A stretch of 49,754 nt of DNA from Sorangiineae bacterium NIC37A_2 (GTDB lineage Bacteria; Myxococcota_A; Polyangia; Polyangiales; Polyangiaceae), in the NCBI GenBank assembly GCA_002085155.1, contig NASX01000035.1, positions 5-49,758 on the forward strand. Direction: 5' to 3'. The position numbers were made by a program, and so were the translations under genes. Positions within the stretch are counted from its first letter, which is position 1, and every line of letters starts with the position of its first letter. Below, one piece after another: positions 1-8,560 of this stretch. Below the pieces are notes generated by a model, which saw only the letters and a program-made list of their open reading frames with translations, searched no databases and had not been told where the DNA came from.

Positions 1-36
1 GAAGTCGTCGTTGTAGTTCTTTCTCTTCTTCGCCAT
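1..36 (-). CDS. Start of a probable IS3-family transposase (OrfA), cut by the window edge
   Basis: Only the first 12 codons are inside the window, reading MAKKRKNYNDDF from an ATG at 36. A short Lys/Arg run followed by an aromatic and acidic stretch is how many IS3/IS911-type OrfA proteins begin, just before their helix-turn-helix, where they read like KRR-Y-x-x-E/D-F-K. An AGAA-rich stretch precedes the start, and the leader can form alternative hairpins of a kind seen in front of transposase genes. The family call rests on very few residues and is an inference. Any small basic protein could begin this way. Confidence 0.35.
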   Translation of the reverse strand, partial: MAKKRKNYNDDF

Positions 37-100
37 GGTCCATTCTCCCGGAGCATTGTTGCTCCATTTTGTCTCCGGGAAATCGGATCAGGTCCACACT
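37..100 (-). promoter_or_regulatory. Leader of the edge transposase with two competing hairpins; possible IS end
   Basis: On the minus strand the leader contains CCCGGAG (79-73) and CTCCGGG (53-47), which can pair. It also contains GGAGCA (65-60) and TGCTCC (55-50), which can pair across a 4-nt loop. The two pairings share bases and exclude each other, and both lie directly upstream of the start codon. Leaders of this kind limit translation of transposase from read-through transcripts. A TGTGGACC-type sequence near position 97 could be the terminal inverted repeat, but the other end lies outside the window, so this cannot be confirmed. From about 110 to 300 no gene is visible. Confidence 0.3.
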
Positions 101-300
101 GCCCAACGAGGATTGGCTTGAATGGACTCACAGGGCGCCTCTACCATGGCCTTCCGGCGTCCCCCAGACGCCCTCAACCTGAGCCATTTGTAGTCACGCG
201 GCCCCGCGCCTCGACAAAAGAACTCACTTGGCTCTTACCACAGCCTCAGTTCGGCAGGCCCGCCCGGCTCGTACCACGCCCCGAGAAGGAGCAATCTTGC

Positions 301-1137
301 CTATTCGGACCGCTGCAGCAAACGCGCCAGGAGCGCGCGGTAGCTCGACGGGAAAATGCGAGCGAAGAGATCGAGAAGATGGGCGTCGGGGCCAATCAGA
401 GCGCGCGGGCGCTTCTTCTCGAGGGCGCGCACGATCTTCTCCGCGCACTCTTGCGGTGAGGTGCGCGCGAGACGTTCATCGAAGGCGCGGGCCGCTTCCT
501 CCAGCGTCGAGCTTCCGGGGCCCGCGCCGCGGACGCGCCCGTTTCTGACAATGCCGGTGCGAATACCGCCCGGATGGACGCAGGTCACGCTCACTGGATG
601 CCCCGCTTGTCGGAGCTCGATCTCGAGCGCTTCGGTGAAGCCACGCACGGCGAACTTCGAAGCGACATATGAGCTCGAGCCGGGCGCGGCGATGATGCCA
701 AAGATGCTCGAGAGGTTCGCAATTTGGCCGGAGCCGGACTCAATCAAATAGGGGAGAAACGCCTGCGTTCCGTGGACGACTCCCCAGAAATTGATCGACA
801 GGAGCCATTTCAGATCCTCCGGATCCATCTCCGTGACCGGAACGTGGAGGCTCACTCCAGCGTTGTTGATCAGAACGTGGACAACTCCGAAGCGCTCGCG
901 CGTCGCGCGAGCCCAGGCGAAGACCTCATCGCGCCTCGAGACATCGAGGCGCGTCACGCTGACCTCAAGAGGGCTCGCGCCGCGCCGCGCGAGCTCCGCT
1001 CGCGCGGCTTCTAGGCCCTCTTCGTTCCAGTCAGCGAGCGCGAGACGCGCGCCGCGCGCCGCGTAAGAAAAGGCGAGGGCGCGACCGATCCCGGATGCGG
1101 CTCCGGTGATGGCGACGACGCGTCCGCTCTGGTTCAT
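301..1137 (-). CDS. Short-chain dehydrogenase/reductase (classical SDR)
   Basis: This is a 278-aa NAD(P)-dependent oxidoreductase of the classical SDR family. The Rossmann glycine motif TGAASGIG is at residues 11-18, NNAG at 91-94, the catalytic Ser around 143-144, and Tyr157-x-x-x-Lys161 (YVASK). The C-terminal tail ends in a hydrophobic and basic segment with an LLDLFARIFP-type stretch, common in SDRs of the SDR7-like or membrane-associated kind. The frame stays open to 1254, but residues before the ATG at 1137 are not SDR-like, and the dinucleotide-binding strand begins right after this Met, so 1137 is preferred. It follows another SDR gene on the same strand after about 120 bp that hold a dispersed repeat. 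The substrate cannot be told from sequence. Confidence 0.9.
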   Translation of the reverse strand: MNQSGRVVAITGAASGIGRALAFSYAARGARLALADWNEEGLEAARAELARRGASPLEVSVTRLDVSRRDEVFAWARATRERFGVVHVLINNAGVSLHVPVTEMDPEDLKWLLSINFWGVVHGTQAFLPYLIESGSGQIANLSSIFGIIAAPGSSSYVASKFAVRGFTEALEIELRQAGHPVSVTCVHPGGIRTGIVRNGRVRGAGPGSSTLEEAARAFDERLARTSPQECAEKIVRALEKKRPRALIGPDAHLLDLFARIFPSSYRALLARLLQRSE

Positions 1138-1209
1138 CGGGGGCGAACCTTGGCGCGCGGCGCGCGGATTGTCACCCCGCCGGGCCTTCCCGAGCCGGTG
1201 GACTGAGAC

Positions 1210-1256
1210 AAAGGCTCGTTCGAGGTCGCTCGGATGTGATGGGCCGGGGCCCAAAG
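1210..1256 (+). repeat. Dispersed intergenic repeat, copy 1
   Basis: This element runs from AAGGCTCG to GATGGGCCGGGGCC and then a short A-rich tail. It lies between two minus-strand SDR genes and ends 1 base before the stop of the upstream one. Related copies are at 20997-21044 (same orientation), and at 8090-8136 and 28673-28722 (opposite orientation). The GGGCC-GG-GGCCC core can fold on itself. Confidence 0.6.
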
Positions 1257-1257
1257 A

Positions 1258-2235
1258 TCAGGGACGCGAAGAGGGACCTGGGGGGATGTTTTCGCGTCTC
1301 GGCAGCGGCGGCAGCTCGAGACCCAGTTCTTCGACAATGCGCTCTGTCTCCTCCCAGAGGCGCAACGCCAAACGCGTGCTGTAGGCGTTGCCTCGCGCGG
1401 TCGCTGGGTTTGCGTCCTTGAAGTAGGTTGACGGGAAGGCGGGCACCTTAGGGTGCGTCGCCACGTAAACCTGCGTCGCAGCGCCCTCCGGGATCGACTT
1501 CAGGGCGAGCGGCGTCGCGATCTTGTAGGCGAGGTCGACGATCGGTGACATGTAGCGCGCGAGCTGCGTGTGGATGACACCAGGGTGAACGGCGTGGGCC
1601 ATCATGGTCGGCTCCCGGAGACGCCGGCCCAGCTCAAAGGCAAAAAGAATATTGGCGAGCTTCGAGCGCCCGTAGGCGGTCCAGGGCTGGTAGCGGCCTT
1701 CGCCGCGCAAGTTGTCAAAGTCGATGCCCTCGCGGGGAGCGGCGCGGTGCGCCTCGCTGCTCACCATGACGACTCGGCCGTGGTCGGTGAGGGCATCGAG
1801 ACAGAGGCGCGTGAGCGCAAAGTGAGCAACGTGGTTCGTGAAGAACTGGCGCTCGTAGCCGTGGACGAGCTCGAGCTTCGGGAGCGCCATGATGCCGGCG
1901 TTATTGATGATGGCGTCGAGGGGGCCCTGCGCGCAGATCTCGCTCGCGGCAGCTTTCAGAGATTCGAGATCGACAAGATCAGCCTGGATCGGGATCAACT
2001 TTGGGAGAGGGCCGCCGAGGGCCGTGATGATCGCCTCTCGCGACCGTCCCAAACCAAAAACACGGGCGCCTTTCTGTAAGAGAACGCGCCCAGTCTCGGC
2101 ACCAATCCCACTCGTCACCCCAGTGACGAGGAAGCTGCGATCAGTCAGGTCGAGATCACTCACGACCTCCTCTGCGGTCGAGCCGTATCCGAATCCGCTC
2201 GGACCCACCCCAGTCACGCGCGACCATAGCGACAT
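1258..2235 (-). CDS. Short-chain dehydrogenase, retinol-dehydrogenase/WWOX-like
   Basis: This is a 325-aa SDR of the longer retinol dehydrogenase/protochlorophyllide-reductase-like group. TGVTSGIG is at residues 38-45, NNAG at 111-114, a VSS serine at 159-160, and Tyr188-x-x-x-Lys192 (AYGRSK). A PG(V)(I)xT motif follows the active site, as is usual in this group. About 30 extra N-terminal residues precede the Rossmann fold, and the family often has such a lead. The ATG at 2235 has no strong ribosome binding site. Downstream is a second SDR; upstream, 78 bp away, is pdxA. The substrate is unknown. Detoxification of aldehydes or ketones, or lipid modification, are both possible. Confidence 0.9.
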   Translation of the reverse strand: MSLWSRVTGVGPSGFGYGSTAEEVVSDLDLTDRSFLVTGVTSGIGAETGRVLLQKGARVFGLGRSREAIITALGGPLPKLIPIQADLVDLESLKAAASEICAQGPLDAIINNAGIMALPKLELVHGYERQFFTNHVAHFALTRLCLDALTDHGRVVMVSSEAHRAAPREGIDFDNLRGEGRYQPWTAYGRSKLANILFAFELGRRLREPTMMAHAVHPGVIHTQLARYMSPIVDLAYKIATPLALKSIPEGAATQVYVATHPKVPAFPSTYFKDANPATARGNAYSTRLALRLWEETERIVEELGLELPPLPRRENIPPGPSSRP

Positions 2236-2313
2236 GTGACAGCTTCTACCAAAGGCCCGCGCGGGACGAAACAGTCCCTGGTGGGGTTCATTTCAGGGGC
2301 CGGGAGCGCAATT

Positions 2314-3372
2314 TCAACTTGAAACCCGCGCGTCACAGAGTTTCCGAGCAAGCTGAACGGCAGCTTCCAAGCCGCGGAGCTGGGCCAGGCCGCGACCGGC
2401 GATATCGTAAGCGGTCCCGTGGTCGACCGAGGTCCGCACGATGCTCAGGCCCTGGGTCACGTTCACGCTGCCGCCGAAATCAAGGAGCTTCATCGGGATC
2501 GTGGCCTGATCGTGATACATCGCGACGACCGCGTCGTAGGTTCCCGCCGCTCCTTTGCGGATGGCCGTCTCGGCGCCAATGGGGCCCAAGACCGTCGCCT
2601 TACGCCCGAGCTCTTTCTTCGCAAGTGCGATGCCGGGAGCGATCGCAAGCGCTTCCTCGCGCCCGAGCAGCTCTCCTTCACCGGCGTGAGGATTCAATGA
2701 ACAGACGGCGACCTTTGGCGCCCGACCCCGGAGCGCCATCGCGAGCTTCGCCACCTCCGTCGTCGCTCGCCGGACGAGCTCGGGAGACAGGACCTTCGGC
2801 ACTCGGCCGAGAGGGATATGCGTCGTGACGAGGCTCGTGATCAGCCTCTCCGCTGCGAAACACATCACCGAATAGGGCGCGCCATCGAGCTGTTCGAGCC
2901 ACTCGGTGTGCCCGCGAAAACTCTGCGCCCTCCGGAGGCCCGAATGGGCGATGGCTTCTTTACTTACGGGTAAAGTCGAGAGAGAGAGCCCGCTTTCCTT
3001 CGCGAGTTCGTAGCCACGCTCGATGTAAAGAAGCTGACGCTGCCCGCCGAGGGCGCTCGGTCGTCCCGGTTTTCGGTCGCTCGCGGAGAGAGGCGCGCCT
3101 TCCTGGAGAAGACAACTCAACCCAGGCGTCGGCTCATCAGCGAGAGCTTCGATGAGACCGGGATCGAGCTTCCGCGCGCGGGCGCCCGCGACGAGCGCAG
3201 GGCGATCGCCGACGATCCAAAGAGGGCTCTCGGGATGAGCCGCGAGGTGCGCCGCAATGAGCTCAGGGCCGACCCCCGAAGGGCAACCCATCGAGACGAC
3301 AACGGGCGGGAGGGCCCGCCCTTTCTTTTCACTCGTCGAGCTCGTCCTCGATGTTCTCTTCTTCGTCGGCAT
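2314..3372 (-). CDS. pdxA: 4-hydroxythreonine-4-phosphate dehydrogenase PdxA
   Basis: PdxA oxidises 4-phosphohydroxy-L-threonine with NAD(P) in the DXP-dependent pathway to pyridoxal 5'-phosphate. The protein is 352 aa. It has the N-terminal MGCPSGVGPE signature (28-37), GHTE (154-157), and three likely Zn ligands: His185 (TTHIPL), His229 (NPHAGE) and His287 (MYHDQA). It also has the C-terminal VNVTQGLSIVRTSVDHGTA block. About 20 extra polar, Lys-rich residues precede the fold. The ATG at 3372 overlaps the end of the upstream regulator gene by 44 bp, which suggests translational coupling. No pdxJ is in the window. The identification is firm. Confidence 0.96.
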   Translation of the reverse strand: MPTKKRTSRTSSTSEKKGRALPPVVVSMGCPSGVGPELIAAHLAAHPESPLWIVGDRPALVAGARARKLDPGLIEALADEPTPGLSCLLQEGAPLSASDRKPGRPSALGGQRQLLYIERGYELAKESGLSLSTLPVSKEAIAHSGLRRAQSFRGHTEWLEQLDGAPYSVMCFAAERLITSLVTTHIPLGRVPKVLSPELVRRATTEVAKLAMALRGRAPKVAVCSLNPHAGEGELLGREEALAIAPGIALAKKELGRKATVLGPIGAETAIRKGAAGTYDAVVAMYHDQATIPMKLLDFGGSVNVTQGLSIVRTSVDHGTAYDIAGRGLAQLRGLEAAVQLARKLCDARVSS

Positions 3373-4054
3373 CCGGAGAGCGCAACTTATAGCCGGAGCC
3401 GCGCAGGGTCTCTAGCGGAAGAGCGTCCCCGAGCTTCGCCCGCAGGCGCCGCACGTGAATATCGACAGTTCGCGGGCCGCCTTCGTAGCGGTTGCCCCAG
3501 ACACGAGCCAAAAGATGATCGCGGGAGAGCACTTTGCCACGGCGTTCGCAGAGATACGCGAGGAGTGCGAACTCCTTCGCCGTGAGCGAGACGGGCCGGC
3601 CTCCAACGGTCACTTCGTGTCCCGCACGATCGACGACGACCTCTCCGACTTTGTGTCGCTCTTCCGTCGCGAACTCACTCCGACGCCACTCGAGGGCTCG
3701 AATGCGTCCGTAGAGCTCTTCGGGAACGTAGGGGTGAAGTACGAAATCATCGAAACCACTGGAGGGCTCGATGCGCGCGACCTGTCCGACGGTGACGGCC
3801 ATGATCGCGCCCACGCTGTCGAAGAAAGGTTCACGCCGAACAGCGCGGAGCGCCGCAACAGCGAGGTCGGGTCGGTCGAGCGCCTCGAAGACGAGAGCGC
3901 GCGGTTTGATTTCGAGCTCTTCGTCCTGAGGAGTGATCAGGTTCACCGGATCATCCCACAGGTCGAGAGACCGAACCTGGGCGCCGAGCTGCGTGAGGGT
4001 ACCCACCGCACCCTCTTCACGGTCCAGCATGGGACCATGCCCGATCACCGCCAC
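3329..4054 (-). CDS. OmpR/PhoB-family winged-helix regulator with degenerate receiver
   Basis: The protein is about 241 aa: an N-terminal receiver-like domain (about 1-125), a C-terminal winged helix, and an acidic tail rich in Asp/Glu. The winged helix is clear: SLTAKEFALLAYL, then VLSRDHLLARVWG, the recognition helix RTVDIHVRRLRAKLG, and the wing LRGSGYKL. The receiver looks inactive. Where a phospho-acceptor Asp is expected the sequence reads ALVFEALDRP, and the conserved Lys before Pro is His (FVLHPY). It may therefore act without phosphorylation. The start is uncertain: the frame is open to 4141, overlapping tldD, but the first receiver strand begins at the GTG at 4054, leaving 25 bp after tldD. 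It probably shares a transcript with tldD and pdxA. Its target genes are unknown. Confidence 0.88.
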   Translation of the reverse strand: MAVIGHGPMLDREEGAVGTLTQLGAQVRSLDLWDDPVNLITPQDEELEIKPRALVFEALDRPDLAVAALRAVRREPFFDSVGAIMAVTVGQVARIEPSSGFDDFVLHPYVPEELYGRIRALEWRRSEFATEERHKVGEVVVDRAGHEVTVGGRPVSLTAKEFALLAYLCERRGKVLSRDHLLARVWGNRYEGGPRTVDIHVRRLRAKLGDALPLETLRGSGYKLRSPDADEEENIEDELDE

Positions 4055-4079
4055 GTAACTTTTTGATTTTGCAGGATGT

Positions 4080-5531
4080 TCAGCCAAGTTCAGTACCGCC
4101 GACTGTGATTTGCGCGATCTTGATCGTCGGGCACCCCACACCTACGGGTACGCTTTGGCCGTCTTTTCCGCAGGTCCAGATGCCGTCCGACAAAGTCACG
4201 TCTGTACCTAGCATGCTTACATCGCGAAGTGTTTCGGGACCATTTCCGATCAAGTTGACCCCCTTGAGAGGGGCAGTAATTTTGCCATCCTCGATGAGAT
4301 AGCTCTCGGTCAGAGAGAAGACGAAATCGCCATTGGCGATATCCACCTGACCTCCGCCGAAGGAAGCCGCGTAGATTCCGCGTTTCACGCTGCGCACGAT
4401 CTCCTCCGGGTCGTGGGGTCCGGCGAGCAGGATGGTGTTGGTCATCCGAGGCATGGGAGCGGATTCGAAGCCCTCCCGTCGGCCGTTGCCGGTCGGGGTC
4501 ACCCCGAAGTGGCGAGCGCTCATGCGGTCTTGCATGTAGCCCCGGAGAATTCCGTTCTCGATGAGGACGTGAGGTTCAGGCTCGTAGCCTTCGTCGTCGA
4601 TGTTGATGGCGCCGCGGCTCTGGACGATGGTCGGGTCGTCGACGACCGTGCAGAGCTCGGAGGCGACAGGCTTGCCGACTTGGCCTGTGTAGTTGCTCGT
4701 GCCTTTCCGGTTGAAGTCGGCCTCGAGCCCGTGGCCTACGGCCTCGTGGAGGAGGATTCCGCTGTCTCCCGGGCCAAGGACGACCTCGAGCTTGCCCGCC
4801 GGAGCCGGCCGGGCGTCCAAGAGGGTCAGAGCCTGGCGGGCGGCGCGCTCCGCGTGCCACTCAGGGGACTTGCCGTCGAAGTAGGCGAGGGTCATCCGCC
4901 CGCCGCCGCCGCTTTGACCTGCCTCGCGGCGCCCGTTTTGCTCGGCGACAGCCGAAACTCCGAAACGCATCATGGGCTGACGGTCGTAGGCGATCCGTCC
5001 GTCGCTCGTGGCGATCAAGATTTCGCGCACCGACTCAGCGAAGGACGCGCTCGCCTTCACGAGCTTTGGGTCATAGGCGAGTACGGCGCGCGCCGCGCGC
5101 TCGAGGAGCTGTCGCTTCTTCGCCCCGGGCTCGTCCAGCGTGTACCGGGAAAGGTCATAACGACTTGCCGTGTCGACCGGCGCCAGAGCCTGGACATGAA
5201 GTCCAGGAGAACCGCTCGCGATGCGCGCCGCGCTCTCGGCCGCCCGCTTCATGGCCTCGAAGCTCAGGTCCTCGACGTGGGCGTAGCCGGTCGCGTCGCC
5301 CTTCTGGACGCGCACACCCAGCCCCATGCTCACACCCCGCGAGGCGCTGCGCGTGATCCCCTCCTCGAAGGAAATCCCGCCGGAGGCCCGGTATTCAAAG
5401 AAGAGGTCGGCGTAATCACCCCCTTGGGCCAGGGCGATTTCGAGCAACTTCCGCAGGATTTCTGAGTCGATGGCTCCCGGCTGTCCCGGGGCAAAGGGAG
5501 CTCGGTAAGAGCCCTCAGCACGCGCGTTCAT
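4080..5531 (-). CDS. tldD: Metalloprotease TldD
   Basis: This is a 483-aa protein of the TldD/PmbA (U62) family, close to the usual length of about 480. The zinc-binding HExxxH helix is present as HEAVGHGLEADF, around residues 258-270. The N-terminal domain has the family's substrate-channel features, such as GISFEEGITRSASRGVSMG, and the C-terminal half has the typical EPHVLIENGIL and MTNTILLAG blocks. TldD works with TldE/PmbA as a heterodimer that degrades unfolded peptides or processes modified peptides; no tldE is in this window. The frame continues upstream to 7139, but that stretch is antisense to the TPR gene and not TldD-like. The ATG at 5531 gives the family's normal length. It is the first gene of a probable tldD-regulator-pdxA transcript. 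Confidence 0.95.
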   Translation of the reverse strand: MNARAEGSYRAPFAPGQPGAIDSEILRKLLEIALAQGGDYADLFFEYRASGGISFEEGITRSASRGVSMGLGVRVQKGDATGYAHVEDLSFEAMKRAAESAARIASGSPGLHVQALAPVDTASRYDLSRYTLDEPGAKKRQLLERAARAVLAYDPKLVKASASFAESVREILIATSDGRIAYDRQPMMRFGVSAVAEQNGRREAGQSGGGGRMTLAYFDGKSPEWHAERAARQALTLLDARPAPAGKLEVVLGPGDSGILLHEAVGHGLEADFNRKGTSNYTGQVGKPVASELCTVVDDPTIVQSRGAINIDDEGYEPEPHVLIENGILRGYMQDRMSARHFGVTPTGNGRREGFESAPMPRMTNTILLAGPHDPEEIVRSVKRGIYAASFGGGQVDIANGDFVFSLTESYLIEDGKITAPLKGVNLIGNGPETLRDVSMLGTDVTLSDGIWTCGKDGQSVPVGVGCPTIKIAQITVGGTELG

Positions 5532-5633
5532 CAGGGAAAGATGCGCCCCGGGCCCTGACCGCGCAAGGGCCGCCGCCGGTCGTTGACCGCCCCCCGGGGC
5601 GGTGCCTAACCTGCTAGAAGGAAGGCCGTCCGC

Positions 5634-8078
5634 GTGCCTCCGGGACGCATCGTGGCATTCGATCGAGACAAGACCCTCCAAGCCGCCGCCAAGCTGGTCG
5701 ACAAGAAGAAATACGACAAGGCCATCTTGGAGTATCAGAAGGTCGTCCAGCACGACCCGACTGACGCCCGGACCCTCCTTCGTATCGGTGACCTTCAGTC
5801 GCGCATGCTCGACTACAAAGGCGCCGTCGCCACCTACGACCAGGTCGCGCGCTACTATTCGGCTCAGGGGTTCCACCTGAAGGCGATCGCCGTCTTCAAA
5901 CAAATCCGCGAGCTCATCAAGAAACACGCGCCCGACCTCGCGCCGAAGTACGCCCACGTCCTGCCCAAGCTCGCCGAGATCTACGCCGAGCTCGGCCTCG
6001 TGAGCGATGCGCTCGTCGCCTACGACGAAGTCGCCGCGAATTATCAGTCCCTCGGTCGCGACCGCGAAGCCGTCGAGGTCCTGCGCAAGACCGTCGAGCT
6101 GGACCCGAAAAACCCGCTGCCTCATCTGCGCCTGGCCGAGGCCTGCTGTCGCATTTCCGACATCGATTCCGCTGTCGCCTCTTTCTGGACCGCCGCGGGC
6201 ATTTTGCTCGATCTGAAGCGTCCAGATGACGCTCTGCGTGTCCTGGAGCGCCTTCTGACCTTCCGTCCAGCGCCCGAGTACGCCCGCGCCGCTGCCGAGC
6301 TCTACCTCCGCTATAACACCAACGAAGCGGGCCTCGCCGCTCTCGCTCGGCTCCAGATCGCGTTCCAGGCGAATCCGAAAGACCTCGATACCCTCGCGCT
6401 CCTGGCCCAAGCCTTCGACATGATCGGGCAGCCGGAGAAGGCCTTCGCCGTACATCTCGAGATGGCGCGGCTCGCGCGCGACCAGGGCCGCCCTCAGCTC
6501 TTCATGGAAATCTTGGCGCACCTGCAGCGCGTGGCTCCCGGTCACGACCAGGTGCTCGCCCTGGAGCGACTCGGCCCGACCAGCACTTCGATGGTTCCGC
6601 CGCCGCCGGGCTCGCGCAGCGCGCCCCCCGGACGCAAGCCGCCTCCGCCTCCCGGCGCTCCCTCCTCGGTCGCTCCGAGCATCGAAGTCACCGAAGAGGA
6701 AGAGTACGTAGAGGACGTCGAATGGATCGAAGAGCCCGAGGAAATCGAGCCGATCCCCTTCCAGCCGCACCCGAGCGCGCCGCAAATCACAACCGAGGTC
6801 CGCGCCCCCGAATCGGCGGTCCCGACCTCGTTCCAGCCGGCCTCGAGCACACGCAAAGCCATCGTCAACGCCGAAGCCTTCGAACGCCTCGGCCTGCTCG
6901 ATAAAGCCGTCGAATCGCTCCACCTCGCTCTCGAGGCCGATCCGAATTCGATCCCGATCCGCGAGAAGCTGCGCGAGATCTTGGTCGGCGCCGGAGAGCG
7001 CGAAGCCGCGATCGAAGAGACGCTGAACATCGCGATCATTCACCTTCACAATCAGGACACGGAAGCGGCCTACCCGCTCATCCAGGAAGTCCTCGAGATC
7101 GAACCAGAACATCAGGAAGCCCTCCGCCTCCTCGAGCACCTCGAGGCTCTCCGCGCCGGCGCTCTGCCCGCGGCAGACGACGGTTCACTCGGCTCTTACG
7201 ATCTCGAAGGGGTGCCGCCCGCTTCGGCCATCAACGTGCCCCAGGGCGCCCCGCTACCGAAATTTGGGCCCGATTCCTCGCCCCCGGCGCGCCCGCGCCC
7301 CTCGCCTCAGGCGATTGAAGAGGTCCTCGAAGAGGCCGAGTTCTTCGCGAGCCAGGGGCTCTACGAGGACGCCGAAGCGATCTTGGCCGATACGCTCGAG
7401 GCGGCCCCCGGTCACATTCTCCTCACGGAGCGGCTCGCTGAGGTCCGCGAGGCCCGCGAGCAGGCGGGCATCCCGGCGCGGCGCACAGAGCGTCCTCCCG
7501 AAGACCAGGCCTTCGACATCGCCGCCTCCCTCGACGCTCTCGACGATCTCGGCACCGCCCTTCCGAAAGCGAAGACGCCCGCCGAGGAAGTCGACGTCGA
7601 TCAAGTCTTCGCCAAGTTCAAAGAGGGCATCAAAGCCACGATCGACGACTCCGACGCCACCACCCACTACGATCTCGGCCTCGCGTACAAAGAGATGGGC
7701 CTGATCGACGATGCGATCGGGGAGTTTGAGCTCTCGAGCCGCGATCCGGACCGCGCTGCGATGGCCGCGTACATGATCGGCTGTCTCGAGCGGGACCGCG
7801 GACGCCTCGAGCAGGCCAAGGAGGCCTTCTTGCGCGCGCTGCGCTCGAAGTTGAGCTCGGACCTCGAGCAGAAAGCCGTCGAGTACGACCTGGCGAGCGT
7901 CTACGAGCAACAAGGCGACCGCCAAAGCGCGATCGTGATGCTCAAGGCCATCTACCGAAAGGACCAGAACTACCGCGACGTCGAGCGGCGCATCCGCGAC
8001 CTCGGCAGCGTCCCGAGTCAGAACCCGAAGGACGAGGACGAAGAGCTCGACGCCGCCCTCAACAACCTCTTCGGCTGA
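5634..8078 (+). CDS. Large tetratricopeptide-repeat protein
   Basis: This 814-aa protein has no signal peptide, so it is probably cytoplasmic. TPR-type helical repeats fill residues about 5-290, for example YDKAILEYQKVVQHDPTDA and REAVEVLRKTVELDPKNP. A Pro/Glu-rich low-complexity linker follows (about 310-390), then a second TPR block (about 400-520), another Pro-rich linker, and a last TPR block (about 560-790). The chain ends in a short conserved-looking NNLFG tail. The GTG at 5634 is preferred because GAAGGAAGG lies about 8 bases upstream; a second GTG at 5652 is possible. Long multi-block TPR proteins of this kind are common in myxobacteria, where some affect gliding motility. No specific function can be assigned from the sequence. 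It is divergent from tldD, with a 102-bp gap. Confidence 0.88.
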   Translation: MPPGRIVAFDRDKTLQAAAKLVDKKKYDKAILEYQKVVQHDPTDARTLLRIGDLQSRMLDYKGAVATYDQVARYYSAQGFHLKAIAVFKQIRELIKKHAPDLAPKYAHVLPKLAEIYAELGLVSDALVAYDEVAANYQSLGRDREAVEVLRKTVELDPKNPLPHLRLAEACCRISDIDSAVASFWTAAGILLDLKRPDDALRVLERLLTFRPAPEYARAAAELYLRYNTNEAGLAALARLQIAFQANPKDLDTLALLAQAFDMIGQPEKAFAVHLEMARLARDQGRPQLFMEILAHLQRVAPGHDQVLALERLGPTSTSMVPPPPGSRSAPPGRKPPPPPGAPSSVAPSIEVTEEEEYVEDVEWIEEPEEIEPIPFQPHPSAPQITTEVRAPESAVPTSFQPASSTRKAIVNAEAFERLGLLDKAVESLHLALEADPNSIPIREKLREILVGAGEREAAIEETLNIAIIHLHNQDTEAAYPLIQEVLEIEPEHQEALRLLEHLEALRAGALPAADDGSLGSYDLEGVPPASAINVPQGAPLPKFGPDSSPPARPRPSPQAIEEVLEEAEFFASQGLYEDAEAILADTLEAAPGHILLTERLAEVREAREQAGIPARRTERPPEDQAFDIAASLDALDDLGTALPKAKTPAEEVDVDQVFAKFKEGIKATIDDSDATTHYDLGLAYKEMGLIDDAIGEFELSSRDPDRAAMAAYMIGCLERDRGRLEQAKEAFLRALRSKLSSDLEQKAVEYDLASVYEQQGDRQSAIVMLKAIYRKDQNYRDVERRIRDLGSVPSQNPKDEDEELDAALNNLFG

Positions 8079-8089
8079 TCTCCCTTTTG

Positions 8090-8136
8090 TTTTTGGCCCC
8101 GGCCCGAGAGCTCTCGGAGTCGTCCGGACGAGCCTT
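8090..8136 (-). repeat. Dispersed intergenic repeat, copy 4 (most divergent)
   Basis: Read on the minus strand it runs from AAGGCTCG to GGGCCGGGGCC and then five A's, like the copies at 1210, 20997 and 28673. The middle differs and holds two 10-bp palindromes, CGTCCGGACG and GAGAGCTCTC. It lies between the stop codons of two converging genes. On the plus strand the T-run comes before the GC-rich core, so it is not a standard terminator for the TPR gene. Confidence 0.5.
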
Positions 8137-8194
8137 CAACTGAGAGAAACTACCCACCTGCTCCCAGCCGGACGCGCCCCGCGCGCGGCTGCAC

Positions 8195-8560
8195 TCACCC
8201 CCGCGCGCGCTCGTAGCGCACGAGAAGCGCCTCCGTCGCATAACCCGCGCCCCAGGCATCCTTCGCGAGCACGTAACCCGTCGTCACTTCACCGGGCGCG
8301 TCCACGGAGAGCCCAGTGCACCCAAGAAGCTCCCCATCGGCCCTGCACCGAATCAGAAGCGGCCCAGCTCCGTCCCGCTCCCAGGCTGCCCGGCTGAACG
8401 CGAGGAACCAAAGCGTATCCTCGAGCGACCTGTGGCGCGGCCATCCGAGGTATCTCGTCACGTCAGGATCGCTCGCATAGCGCTCGAAGATCGCCTCCGC
8501 GTCGCTCGGCGCAGGCCGAAAGTACTCGAGGCGCGCGGACCTCCACAGAGGCGCGCTCAT
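8195..8560 (-). pseudogene. C-terminally truncated GNAT acetyltransferase (RimJ/RimL type)
   Basis: The 121-aa reading frame matches the first two thirds of a RimJ/RimL-type N-acetyltransferase. It starts with a LEYFRPAPSDAEAIF-like first strand, then has a DPDVTRYLGWP segment and the acetyl-CoA-binding GYVLAKDAWGAGYATEAL helix. The family is usually 170-190 aa. Here the chain stops about 10 residues after GYATEAL, and no continuation was found in the other frames downstream. The start overlaps the stop of the collagen-like gene in an ATGA arrangement, so it would be translationally coupled. Without the last strands and helices it probably cannot form an active enzyme. A sequencing error is less likely because no downstream frame resumes the family. 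Confidence 0.7.

Noticed and set aside
5532-7139. The tldD frame stays open upstream for about 536 more codons
   Set aside because: This part is antisense to the well-supported TPR gene, has no resemblance to any family, and TldD proteins have their normal length from the ATG at 5531. Long antisense frames are expected at this GC content.
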